A stretch of 37,171 nucleotides of DNA from Campylobacterales bacterium (GTDB lineage Bacteria > Campylobacterota > Campylobacteria > Campylobacterales > Sulfurovaceae). Positions within the stretch are counted from its first letter, which is position 1; every line of letters starts with the position of its first letter. The notes beneath the pieces are model-generated. The model was not told where the DNA came from, ran no database searches, and worked only from the letters and a program-made list of their open reading frames with translations. The position numbers and the translations under genes are program-made. This document shows positions 7,491 through 15,084 of this stretch, in pieces. Location of the stretch: assembly GCA_014763895.1 (NCBI GenBank), contig JACXUM010000016.1:1-37171 (forward strand), in the 5' to 3' direction.

Positions 7491-8722
7491 AACACACACC
7501 CCATACTCTTGGCAATCGTATCTGCACTCCACAACCCATCTTCATGGAATCCGTAACGCCAGTATGCACCGGCATAGTAGGTGTTGTTCTTGCCGTTGAT
7601 CTCTTCACGTCTGTTTTGCATCGTGATCGCATTCGCATCAAACTGAGGGTGGGCATAGTGGATGGTTTCGATCACTTTGCTTAGTGCAGCAGTCTCATTG
7701 AGCGAAACAAAGTACTCTTTTTTTGAAGTGAGGTTTTGAAGCCTGGTGATCCAGTAAGAGAGTGTTACGGCATCGCTCTTGCCGCCGGTTTTATAGTTCC
7801 AAGCAGCATAGATGCCTTTATCGGGATAGAGTGCAGTCGTATCATTGTGCAAAACAGCTTCATTCTCTTTGTAGGTAAATGCCGAGAGAATCTCTGTCTC
7901 TTTTGGGGTCGCATCTTGCAGTATCTGTAGTGCATCGGGTGCATGCATCGCAAGTACAACCTTGTCATAAAATTTTTCTTCGCCGTCTTCAGTGATGAGT
8001 AGAACACCATTTTCCTGACGTTTGATGCCAATGATCTTGCTCTCCAATATGATCTGACCTGAAATATGCGGAATGATTTTTTCGACATAGTTTTTTGACC
8101 CGCCGCTGACTGTTAGCCACTGGTGCTGGGTCGTCACGCCCAAAAGTCCGTGATTTTTAAAAAACTGTATAAAGGTACGTGCCGGAAAATCGTGCATCTT
8201 TTCACTGGGTGTTGACCAAATCGCTGCACCCATAGGGATGAGATAGCGTTCTTTAAATACCTTTGAGTAATTTTGAAGATACTGACCCAGTGATACATCC
8301 AGAGCCTCGGAGTTTGTATCGATGTCAAGATTGGCCTGTTTATTGAACCGTATGATGTCAAAGATCATGCGGTAGTGTGAAGGCGAGAAGAGATTTTTTT
8401 TCTGAAAGAACATCCCTCCAAGAGACTGGCCGTTGTATGCGGTGTTGGTTTTCTCATCCCAGAAACCAAAGCTCATATCGCTCGTTTCGATCTTTACATC
8501 AAGCTGTTCAAAGAGTTTGGTTAGCAGCGGGTATGTTTCATGATTAAATACCAAAAATCCCGTATCGACGCCGAAATTTTTTCCATCTTCCTCTACCATC
8601 GTTGTACGGGCATGACCGCCAAGACGTCCCTCTTTTTCATAGAGATCAACTTCGTGCTTTTGGCTAAGAAGATAGGCGCTCCCCAGTCCGCTGATTCCTG
8701 CTCCGAGTACTGCTATTTTCAT
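7487..8722 (-). CDS. FAD-dependent amine-oxidase-like protein (COG2907)
   Basis: This 411-aa flavoprotein has the dinucleotide motif GAGISGLGSAY (7-17), the acidic strand end LYEKE and then GRLGGHARTT. Its C-terminal flavin-contacting segment is YYAGAYWRYGFHEDGLWSA. The COG2907 subfamily is annotated loosely as NAD/FAD amine oxidase. It is nearly always found with DUF1365 and cfa, so a lipid substrate such as a methylated or cyclopropanated acyl chain is more plausible than an amine. It is coupled by ATGA overlaps on both sides, to the lipocalin (8719-8722) and to DUF1365 (7487-7490). Confidence 0.92.
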   Translation of the reverse strand: MKIAVLGAGISGLGSAYLLSQKHEVDLYEKEGRLGGHARTTMVEEDGKNFGVDTGFLVFNHETYPLLTKLFEQLDVKIETSDMSFGFWDEKTNTAYNGQSLGGMFFQKKNLFSPSHYRMIFDIIRFNKQANLDIDTNSEALDVSLGQYLQNYSKVFKERYLIPMGAAIWSTPSEKMHDFPARTFIQFFKNHGLLGVTTQHQWLTVSGGSKNYVEKIIPHISGQIILESKIIGIKRQENGVLLITEDGEEKFYDKVVLAMHAPDALQILQDATPKETEILSAFTYKENEAVLHNDTTALYPDKGIYAAWNYKTGGKSDAVTLSYWITRLQNLTSKKEYFVSLNETAALSKVIETIHYAHPQFDANAITMQNRREEINGKNNTYYAGAYWRYGFHEDGLWSADTIAKSMGCVL

Positions 8723-9234
8723 TTGTATGTTCCTTTCTCATCCTGGGGTGTATATATGAGTCTATTGAGGTCTAAGTTGTTTTCCAGTTTTGCAAGGATT
8801 TTTTTCAGTTTTGTATCTTTCATTTTGGGTGCACGACTCATGATCCAAACCTGTTCCATGTTTTTGTCTGCAACAACGGCTGCCGAGTAGTCGTTCTCAA
8901 GATGGATCACAAGGTACTCTTTGGTGAATATATAAAAGTAGGTCATATCTATAGAAGACATCGATCTTCCATATGCAGGAGTAGCTGTGCCTCTGTACTC
9001 TATAAGATCTCCGCCGATTTTATATTTAAAACAACGATTGTAGACTTTGTATTCATTCTCTTTTTGAAGGACATACTCAACGGAGGATGCAACACAGTTT
9101 TCCTGATAACTGTTGTAGGTTCGAGCCACCTCGTACCATAGACCGCTGAATTTTTCTATATCTACATATGTCACAGGTATAGGAGCTTTGGCAGAGACTA
9201 AGGCTGAAAAAAAGATAAACAACAATGTCTTCAT
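8719..9234 (-). CDS. secreted lipocalin family protein (Blc-like, no lipobox)
   Basis: This 171-aa lipocalin has a cleavable signal peptide (about 1-17, ending VSAKA) but no lipobox cysteine, so the product is probably soluble in the periplasm. The lipocalin signature FSGLWYEVART (29-39) is clear, and two cysteines, C47 and C68, could form a disulfide. Bacterial lipocalins bind fatty acids or lysophospholipids, and here it leads the cfa/DUF1365/COG2907 operon. GGAG lies 6 nt before the ATG. A second, lipobox-bearing lipocalin is encoded at 21542-22063. Confidence 0.9.
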   Translation of the reverse strand: MKTLLFIFFSALVSAKAPIPVTYVDIEKFSGLWYEVARTYNSYQENCVASSVEYVLQKENEYKVYNRCFKYKIGGDLIEYRGTATPAYGRSMSSIDMTYFYIFTKEYLVIHLENDYSAAVVADKNMEQVWIMSRAPKMKDTKLKKILAKLENNLDLNRLIYTPQDEKGTYK

Positions 9235-9261
9235 GCTTCACTCCAATTTATTCATAACTTT

Positions 9262-9311
9262 ATTTTATGCTGTATTAGAATATTTTTGTATGGGTATTAT
9301 GTCGGTTGGTT
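9262..9311 (-). promoter_or_regulatory. promoter of the shared class, lipocalin-cfa-GPx operon
   Basis: On the minus strand the upstream half-site is AACCAACCG (9303-9311) leading into CGACA. The -35 is TACAAA (9285-9290) and the -10 is TAAAAT (9262-9267), with a 17-bp spacer. The upstream repeat overlaps the stop codon of the preceding methyltransferase gene (9310-9312). Confidence 0.65.
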
Positions 9312-9771
9312 AGAACCATCGGCGAGTGTGCTGTGTATAGGAAGTGAATTGCGCTTTGAAATATGAATGCAGTTGTGCCTCCTCTTCTGGTATGATGTAT
9401 CTATCAAGCATCTGCCACAAAATAACTGTACCAATGATTATCCAGAACATATCCACTATCATTCCTAAACCTAAATGAGAGAGCATGAGCGCTAAATAGA
9501 CAGGATTTCTACTGTATCTAAAGATCCCGTCTTGGATCAGTAATTTTGGTTTGGAAAAAGGTGCGTAGGGAGTGTGATGTTTTTTGAAAGCATTATATGC
9601 CATTAGATTAAGAATCAATGCAACTAAAAGGATACCTATACCAACAATAGAGATTATCTCTCTGGATAAGAATACAGAACTCAAAGACACAGGAAAAATG
9701 ATATTCAGAACGATACCTCCGGCAAGTGTCAGTACAAAAAGGTGTGTCGGAGTGAGCCTATAGATCTTCAC
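9310..9771 (-). CDS. isoprenylcysteine carboxyl methyltransferase/PEMT-like membrane methyltransferase
   Basis: This 153-aa integral membrane protein has about four hydrophobic spans (10-30, 38-58, 90-105 and 106-122). It also has the family's cofactor-binding pattern FRYSRNPVYLALML, later EEEAQL and a C-terminal RRWF. The ICMT/PEMT superfamily methylates lipids or small hydrophobic acceptors with SAM. In bacteria it usually lacks a known substrate. It overlaps the MFS gene by 14 nt and is the last gene of its operon, ending inside the next promoter. Methylation of a lipid product is the likely role, but this is inference. Confidence 0.85.
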   Translation of the reverse strand: MKIYRLTPTHLFVLTLAGGIVLNIIFPVSLSSVFLSREIISIVGIGILLVALILNLMAYNAFKKHHTPYAPFSKPKLLIQDGIFRYSRNPVYLALMLSHLGLGMIVDMFWIIIGTVILWQMLDRYIIPEEEAQLHSYFKAQFTSYTQHTRRWF

Positions 9772-11020
9772 GGTATCCTCTCATTAGCCAGAATGCGATC
9801 ATCTTTATGAGTACGGGTGCTGCACCATAAAGCAGGGAAAGTGTGAACAATGCCAAAGGCGCAGGTGCCTCGGGTTGGAATCCTACCACCCCCAATATGA
9901 CAAAACCGATTCCAACTGCAAGTGCTAAAGCCAGTTTGGTCAACATCGCCCAGATACCAAAAAGTATCCCTGCAAAATAACTCTCATCACGCTGTACCTT
10001 TTGTGCGATGTCTGCCTGTATAGAGGAGGGTAGAGCCATATCAGCGCCCAGTGAAAGCCCGGAGACAAAACTGATCAGTGCAAAGTATAAAATATCACCG
10101 CTTCCAATAAACGGTACAAAAGAAAATGCTACTGAAGCAAGGAGCATTGAAGCCATCCAGCTTTTACGTTTGCCTGTCTTTTTGGCAAGCATATTCCAAA
10201 ACGGAAGTCCGAGGATACCTGAAGCAAAGTAGAGCAGAAGTAACGGTCCTGTCTGTTCATCTTTCTTCAGCACCAGCTGCACAAAAAATAAAAAGAGAGT
10301 AGCAGGAAGGGCATTGGCAAGAGAATTGAGGAAAAATGCACTCTGAAGACGCGGCAGTGAGGGTATCTGGGCCCAAATCAATCTGATATTTCTAAAAGAC
10401 AGATTTGTTTTGGATGGTGAGAATTTTTCTTTTACGCCAAACAGTGTGAATGGTGCAAATAGAATAAGGGTGATCATAAAAGCGCTGTACAATATACCTA
10501 AGCTCTTACTTGCAGACTCTGAAATCCCGTAGAGATAAGGTATGAGCAAGGCAGTGACTGCACCCACAATGGTCAAAAGTTCTCTGGCACTGCTCAGCCG
10601 TGTCTTATCGTGGTAACCGTTGCTGATCTCTGCACTCCATGCCAGATAAGGGATGGAAACGATACTCCATCCAAGATAGACCAGCATCGAAAAGATCAAA
10701 AGCCAGATCGCAGTGTTTGTCTGAGGAGGATGGACCAGCGCATAAAATGAGCTTGCCAAGAGCAGCGAACCAAACACTATAAAAGGTTTTCTTTTGCCAT
10801 ATGGACTGTTAAACCTGTCGCTGTAGATCCCGACTAGAGGGTCAGTAATTACATCTGTCAACCTGGCCAAAAAAAGAATTACACCTGCCAGGGTGACACT
10901 CAGCCCAGCATCTTGTGCATAATAGGTCGGAAGATAGATATAAAGTGGCAGTCCAAGCATTGCCAGAGGGATGGCTGTCGCACCGTAAGAAAACAGCGCG
11001 CTAAAATTGAGTCTTTTCAT
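9758..11020 (-). CDS. MFS transporter of the GPH (melibiose carrier-like) family
   Basis: This 420-aa protein has about twelve membrane spans and the GPH signature RLTDVITDPLVG (53-64), followed by a basic loop SPYGKRKPF. The ATG at 11020 makes a 4-nt ATGA overlap with the NTF2-like gene. A longer reading frame to 11062 adds a hydrophilic tail inside the neighbour and is rejected. The substrate is unknown. GPH-like transporters are common in cfa/DUF1365/SDR/NTF2 clusters, where a lipid or flavin-derived product rather than a sugar may be moved. Confidence 0.9.
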   Translation of the reverse strand: MKRLNFSALFSYGATAIPLAMLGLPLYIYLPTYYAQDAGLSVTLAGVILFLARLTDVITDPLVGIYSDRFNSPYGKRKPFIVFGSLLLASSFYALVHPPQTNTAIWLLIFSMLVYLGWSIVSIPYLAWSAEISNGYHDKTRLSSARELLTIVGAVTALLIPYLYGISESASKSLGILYSAFMITLILFAPFTLFGVKEKFSPSKTNLSFRNIRLIWAQIPSLPRLQSAFFLNSLANALPATLFLFFVQLVLKKDEQTGPLLLLYFASGILGLPFWNMLAKKTGKRKSWMASMLLASVAFSFVPFIGSGDILYFALISFVSGLSLGADMALPSSIQADIAQKVQRDESYFAGILFGIWAMLTKLALALAVGIGFVILGVVGFQPEAPAPLALFTLSLLYGAAPVLIKMIAFWLMRGYREDL

Positions 11021-11445
11021 GTATGTCCGTTTTGTATCTTTCTTTTGATCCACCGAATGCAAGAACCCAGTAGAGGAAGTTTTTCATAGATATGTTCACC
11101 CGCATCCCAGTAGTCAATATGTGTAGAGATCTTTCCGTTTTCATCATAAACAATTCTGCTGACACCTACAAAATTTTGAAGGGTTGATTCACCTTTAAAT
11201 TGATAGATAAACTTCCATCTCACATAGGCGACATCTTGATTGCTTAGATATTCGATCATTTTAAATGTCGGGTTATCGAGCCTTTGGTACATCTGTTGGA
11301 AGATATTATAAACATCAGCCACATCATGTACATCATGAAATGGATCTTTGAAATGGACTTTTGATGCGTAGATCTCTTTGAACATTTCCAAACTTGTATC
11401 TGATGAGAGAGATTCGAAAAACTCTGATAGGCGTTCCTGTGTCAT
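11017..11445 (-). CDS. NTF2-like/SnoaL-like small protein
   Basis: This 142-aa protein has a cone-shaped NTF2-like fold signature: an N-terminal helix, then YASKVHFKDPFHDV, VAYVRWKFIYQF and ISTHIDYWDAGEHIYEKLP. Members are small-ligand binders, isomerases or enzyme partners, and this subtype accompanies SDR enzymes in photo-oxidative stress clusters. It is coupled by 4-nt overlaps to the SDR upstream and the MFS transporter downstream. No catalytic residue can be assigned with confidence. Confidence 0.88.
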   Translation of the reverse strand: MTQERLSEFFESLSSDTSLEMFKEIYASKVHFKDPFHDVHDVADVYNIFQQMYQRLDNPTFKMIEYLSNQDVAYVRWKFIYQFKGESTLQNFVGVSRIVYDENGKISTHIDYWDAGEHIYEKLPLLGSCIRWIKRKIQNGHT

Positions 11446-12197
11446 GGAATCATCCTTCGGGTGATAGCAAGTGATATCTTGTATGGCAAGATTTTAAGCA
11501 GCTGGAGAAATGTTGAGAGCTTGAAAGGGAAGTGGATCTCAAAACGGTAAGGTTTTTCAGTACGCTCAATGATCTGCTTTGCAGCCGCTTCGGGAAGCAT
11601 GAGTTGGGGCATCTCAAATTTGTTCTTGTGTGTGAGCCTTGTTTTGACAAATCCGTGGTTAATCACCTGAAGTTCAATCCCTTTTTCAATAAGTTCCGGC
11701 TGCAGAGATTCGGCAAGATTAAGCAGCGCTGCTTTAGGAGCGCTGTAGCCTCCTCCGAATGGAAGACCAAAATAGCTTGAAAGGCTTACATTCCATATCC
11801 ATCGCCCACTTTTTTGATCTTCAAAATAGGGCAGTAGAGCGTGCATAACACGAACAGCGCCCATATAGTTGATCTGCACCATAGATTCAAAGTGTTCTAT
11901 ATCCCACTCTTTTGCAGACATCACTTCATAGACTGCAGCATTATAAAACCAGGTATCGATCCCGTTAAATCGTTTCCATGCTTGAGGTACCGCCCTCTTC
12001 ACGGACTCTTGTGAACTGACATCCATATCGACTATCTGTAACTGGGCTTCATACACCGTTTTGAGTGCCAACAGTGATTTACTGTAGCTTGCTTTTCTTG
12101 CACTCACGACGACAGAACATCCCTCATTGAGCCATTCTTTGACAAGTTCAAGTCCTATGCCGCTACTGCCGCCGACTATCCATATTTTTGAGGACAT
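11442..12197 (-). CDS. short-chain dehydrogenase/reductase
   Basis: This 251-aa classical SDR has the cofactor loop GGSSGIG (9-15), a degenerate NAA motif (87-89), a serine-rich strand VSLSSYFG and the catalytic pair Y152 and K156 in YSAPK. The Ser-Tyr-Lys centre is complete, so it should be an active NAD(P) oxidoreductase. AAGGAG lies 5 nt before the ATG. It is the second gene of the operon, 21 bp after the flavoprotein. The substrate is unknown. The neighbouring NTF2-like protein suggests a shared small hydrophobic substrate. Confidence 0.92.
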   Translation of the reverse strand: MSSKIWIVGGSSGIGLELVKEWLNEGCSVVVSARKASYSKSLLALKTVYEAQLQIVDMDVSSQESVKRAVPQAWKRFNGIDTWFYNAAVYEVMSAKEWDIEHFESMVQINYMGAVRVMHALLPYFEDQKSGRWIWNVSLSSYFGLPFGGGYSAPKAALLNLAESLQPELIEKGIELQVINHGFVKTRLTHKNKFEMPQLMLPEAAAKQIIERTEKPYRFEIHFPFKLSTFLQLLKILPYKISLAITRRMIP

Positions 12198-12218
12198 CTT
12201 TACTCCTTTGCGGTGTTT

Positions 12219-13661
12219 TTATGATATTGCTATTTGTCTATTTCTTTTTGAGAGAGAACCCGGATAAGCTCTGAGTATAGCTATGTTTTGGGCAGATGTT
12301 TTTATCTTCTCTTCATTTAGACTGACCACACTTTCTTGTGGCAAGAGGCGGGCATGATCTTTGCTTATGATGCCAAGATGTTGAAGATCTGCATGTATCG
12401 CTTTTGCCATGTCTATTGATGAGGATACCTTGACGATCTCGCACCTTGCATAACCTTCTTTGGGAAAAGAGACTTCTGCTACACGCAAAGAGGGATCATC
12501 TCCACGGATTTGCTGAGCGCCGTATAAAGGTTTGGAGCCCACTGTAGCGTAAGAGAACGAAGGAATAAACCTTGCGACATGGTCGATTGCCTTTTGCGTA
12601 CGTACCTCAATCTCATCATGCTCCCATCCACAGTCTATTTTTTTCAAAAAACTCTGATCTAGTTTTGGTTGAGCACTGAGGCTAGAGTTTGCAACCAGAC
12701 CGTTTTCGTACAGTGTGATCTCTTTGGTCATGCCATGGAGCTGAAAATACCCTCCCGGATAGGGTGTGAACTGTGCCATGCCTTTAGGTGTTCCGCGTTC
12801 GCCATGAAATATGATTTCAGGAAAAGAGATATCGGCAAAACGATCACATTTGCTTATATAGGATGCTTTGAATTCAACCATCCTTTGTGTCATTACATCG
12901 ACCATATCATCGATCTCACCTGATCTAAAACCTGACGCATTGATAAGATAGTCAAAAACTTCACTCTGTGTAGTACCCGATGCAGTTTGATACGATACTT
13001 CCCATTGTTTGCCTTCTTGTTTTATCTTTAGTACCTTGGATTGTATTTGAATCTTGATATTGGAAAATTTTTCTAATGAAAACATGGAACCAGCAGCCAA
13101 ACGAAACATATTGAGCCCATATTCTTGAACCATGATCAGCGGATACTGTATTGCATCAAGGTTGAGATGTTTTGCTACAGGTATCATCCACTCATCCATA
13201 CTATCAGGCATCGATACGATCTGTTTTGTTTTGAGGGCTTCCATCTTAGTGCGATCATAAAGTTTATAATAGTTTTGCCACTTCCCCAAAACTTCATTTG
13301 TGCCATCTTTTTCAACTAAGTTTCTGTATTCGTTTTTGAGATACTCAAGTCTTGGCATAAGCTGTTCGACCATTCCTGTATCATCCAGAGGTAAGGCAAG
13401 GACGGTAGGGCGGTAATCTACTACATAAGGATAAAATTTTGCAAAATCTATAGATTGCTTTAGTAGGGTAGCACATTGTTCGTCGCTTATTTCACGATAT
13501 AGATTTCCACCCGCATGCAAATGACACCACGGCGGTCCGTCTACAAGAGTGCGCTTTTCTTCAAACAAGGTTATGTCCAACCCCATCCGGCCTAAATACA
13601 AAGCTGCAGTTACTCCGGAAACGCCACCGCCAACGATAGCTATTTTTCTTTTCTTTGGCAC
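12219..13661 (-). CDS. FAD-dependent oxidoreductase (halogenase/DAO-like)
   Basis: This 480-aa flavoprotein has the Rossmann motif GGGVSGVTAA (11-20), an acidic strand end LFEEK and a later INASGFRSGEID segment. The overall organisation is like DAO or tryptophan-halogenase-type monooxygenases, but I do not see a clear halogenase WxWxIP motif, so the reaction is left open. The start is a GTG at 13661: AAGGAG lies 5 nt upstream, and the nearby ATG at 13663 is out of frame and soon hits a stop. It is the first gene of the operon with the SDR, NTF2-like, MFS and methyltransferase genes. Confidence 0.8.
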   Translation of the reverse strand: MPKKRKIAIVGGGVSGVTAALYLGRMGLDITLFEEKRTLVDGPPWCHLHAGGNLYREISDEQCATLLKQSIDFAKFYPYVVDYRPTVLALPLDDTGMVEQLMPRLEYLKNEYRNLVEKDGTNEVLGKWQNYYKLYDRTKMEALKTKQIVSMPDSMDEWMIPVAKHLNLDAIQYPLIMVQEYGLNMFRLAAGSMFSLEKFSNIKIQIQSKVLKIKQEGKQWEVSYQTASGTTQSEVFDYLINASGFRSGEIDDMVDVMTQRMVEFKASYISKCDRFADISFPEIIFHGERGTPKGMAQFTPYPGGYFQLHGMTKEITLYENGLVANSSLSAQPKLDQSFLKKIDCGWEHDEIEVRTQKAIDHVARFIPSFSYATVGSKPLYGAQQIRGDDPSLRVAEVSFPKEGYARCEIVKVSSSIDMAKAIHADLQHLGIISKDHARLLPQESVVSLNEEKIKTSAQNIAILRAYPGSLSKRNRQIAIS

Positions 13662-13703
13662 ATGAACTCCTTAGTTGTGTGTGGTTGAGTTGCTTTTGAT
13701 ACT

Positions 13704-13753
13704 ATCTTATAAATTTCAGAAATGTTTTTGTATAGAAAATTTGTCATTTGAAT
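13704..13753 (-). promoter_or_regulatory. promoter of the shared class, flavoprotein-SDR operon
   Basis: On the minus strand the upstream half-site is ATTCAAATG (13745-13753) leading into TGACA. The -35 is TACAAA (13727-13732) and the -10 is TAAGAT (13704-13709), with a 17-bp spacer. It is divergent from the SRPBCC promoter at 13814-13863. Confidence 0.6.
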
Positions 13754-13813
13754 CGTTTATGAAGATATATCGCCCAATATTTTGAAACTAGTAAATTTGT
13801 CCATTTTTTATCT

Positions 13814-13863
13814 GATGAAATGTCAAATCACGGCTATGAATAGAATGCCTGGTTTTGTAAAAT
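13814..13863 (+). promoter_or_regulatory. promoter of the shared class, SRPBCC gene (leaderless)
   Basis: The upstream half-site GATGAAATG (13814-13822) leads into TGTCA. The -35 is TATGAA (13835-13840) and the -10 is TAAAAT (13858-13863), with a 17-bp spacer. The ATG begins only 6 nt after the -10, so the message should start at or next to the start codon. Confidence 0.6.
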
Positions 13864-13869
13864 ACCAGT

Positions 13870-14340
13870 ATGAAACATATAATCACTTACGAAACACTCA
13901 TCCATTGCAATGTCGAAAATCTCTTTGAATTTCATGCTGATACAGCCAATTTGCCTTTGATCACACCCCCCGATATCGATGTAGATATCATCAAGATATC
14001 CACGCCGCTGAAAGAAGGGAACGAGGCACAACTGAAAATAAAAAAGTGGCCTTTTTCTTTTGAGTGGGAACTCTTGTTTGAACATGTGGTTTATCCAGAA
14101 CTGATCGTAGATGTCGCTTTGCGTTCTCCATTTAAAACATTCAGGCATGAACATCATTTTATCGAAGTGGACGAATCATATACATTACTCAAAGATGTTG
14201 TAACCTTTTCTCTCCCTTTTGGATGGTTTACGCTGCCATTTACCTGGTTGATAAAGCGTGATATGAACAAGATGTTTTCCTATCGCCACGCAAAGACAAA
14301 AGAGTTTATTGCTCGATCACGCGATAGTATCCAAAGGTAA
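13870..14340 (+). CDS. SRPBCC family (START/Bet v1-like) protein
   Basis: This 156-aa SRPBCC-superfamily protein starts MKHIITYETLIHCNVENLFEFHADTANL in two parts, with the helix-grip pattern of cyclase/dehydrase-like members. A later FRHEHHFIEVDESYTLLKDVV segment and a C-terminal amphipathic helix complete the fold. These proteins bind hydrophobic ligands. SRPBCC genes accompany photolyase and cfa clusters in other proteobacteria. There is no Shine-Dalgarno sequence, and the ATG follows the -10 box by 6 nt, so translation is probably leaderless. It is transcribed divergently from the flavoprotein operon and convergently with queF. Confidence 0.85.
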   Translation: MKHIITYETLIHCNVENLFEFHADTANLPLITPPDIDVDIIKISTPLKEGNEAQLKIKKWPFSFEWELLFEHVVYPELIVDVALRSPFKTFRHEHHFIEVDESYTLLKDVVTFSLPFGWFTLPFTWLIKRDMNKMFSYRHAKTKEFIARSRDSIQR

Positions 14341-14554
14341 GAATCGAAACTGTTTTGAGAAGATAAAAAAAAGTATGGCGCTTTTTTGTATAGATGATCG
14401 TTTTGAAACTTTTAAGCGTTTTATATCTGAACTGCCAATAGGCAAACGTAAAGAGGGTAAGTCTATTGTGCTCATCGATGACAAATGCGACTTCTTTGTC
14501 TCCCTCTTTGAGCCATTTGGCTGCTTTTTCAATATTCCTTGTTTTGTACAGCAT
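14306..14554 (-). CDS. possible small basic protein downstream of queF
   Basis: This 82-codon frame begins MLYKTRNIEKAAKWLKEG, followed by DKEVAFVIDEHNRL, and is rich in lysine and aromatic residues. An AGGTG lies 6 nt before the ATG, and the frame starts 16 bp after the queF stop. Its 3' end overlaps the convergent SRPBCC gene by 35 nt. I recognise no family. The overlapping frames on either strand look worse, but chance cannot be excluded, so it is a weak call. Confidence 0.3.
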   Translation of the reverse strand: MLYKTRNIEKAAKWLKEGDKEVAFVIDEHNRLTLFTFAYWQFRYKTLKSFKTIIYTKKRHTFFYLLKTVSILTFGYYRVIEQ

Positions 14555-14569
14555 GTCACACCTGGATAT

Positions 14570-14950
14570 TCAAATGGAATCCTGACTGTCAATTTCTATA
14601 ACAGTGTGTACATTGCCTCTTGGATTGAAATCAGCTCTGAGTTTCATGTGTTTAGGCTGCAAAACTTTCAACAGGATGCCATAAATCTCATTGGCGGCAT
14701 CTTCGTGGGAAATACTTCTGTCTCTGAATGTATTTATATAGAGTTTAAGCGCTTTAAGTTCCACGACGTAATCAGCGGGGACATATTCCAGATACAGGGT
14801 TGCAAAATCGGGATAACCGCTTCTTGGGCAAAGGGATGTGAATTCCGGAAGTGTGACTTTGATGGTATAATCGCGTTCGTGTTCATTTTTCCACACTTCA
14901 AGATCTTTGGATGGATCAAATGACTTAATTTCTTTTTCACCGTATTTCAT
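14570..14950 (-). CDS. queF: NADPH-dependent 7-cyano-7-deazaguanine reductase (preQ1 synthase)
   Basis: This single-domain (YkvM-type) QueF reduces the nitrile of preQ0 to preQ1 for queuosine in tRNA. The 126-aa form shows the thioimide-forming C41 in SLCPRSGYPDFA, D48, the substrate motif ELKALKLY (64-71) and ISHEDA with H82-E83. The ATG at 14950 is preferred because the alternative ATG at 14962 has an AAGAG directly abutting it. Neither choice has an ideal Shine-Dalgarno spacing. The gene is followed on the same strand by a doubtful small ORF and then meets the convergent SRPBCC gene. Confidence 0.95.
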   Translation of the reverse strand: MKYGEKEIKSFDPSKDLEVWKNEHERDYTIKVTLPEFTSLCPRSGYPDFATLYLEYVPADYVVELKALKLYINTFRDRSISHEDAANEIYGILLKVLQPKHMKLRADFNPRGNVHTVIEIDSQDSI

Positions 14951-14975
14951 TTTACTATACATCTCTTTTTGATTA

Positions 14976-15025
14976 ATTGTATATGTTCATTCGATTTTTT
15001 AGTATAGGCTATTTGTCGGTTCGTC
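14976..15025 (-). promoter_or_regulatory. promoter of the shared class, queF
   Basis: On the minus strand the upstream half-site is GACGAACCG (15017-15025) leading into CGACA. The -35 is TACTAA (14999-15004) and the -10 is TACAAT (14976-14981), with a 17-bp spacer. Read on the plus strand, CGGTTCGTC is close to the AlgR-type (LytTR) site CCGTTCGTC. Confidence 0.6.
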
Positions 15026-15084
15026 AAAATCAACTTGGATGTTAGAAATACATAGAAGCTTGTATTCTTAAATGCACTTTACCT

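Noticed and set aside
7491-7532. Upstream start for DUF1365 at 7532
   Set aside because: The extra codons lie inside the neighbouring gene. The ATG at 7490 makes a 4-nt overlap and begins the conserved domain.
14309-14923. Long plus-strand frame (204 codons) opposite queF
   Set aside because: It lies antisense to the clear QueF coding sequence and has no family motif or ribosome binding site.
14986-15030. Alternative queF promoter TTGACG - 15 bp - TATACT
   Set aside because: A 15-bp spacer is too short for sigma-70. The shared-class reading with a 17-bp spacer fits the other 13 promoters.
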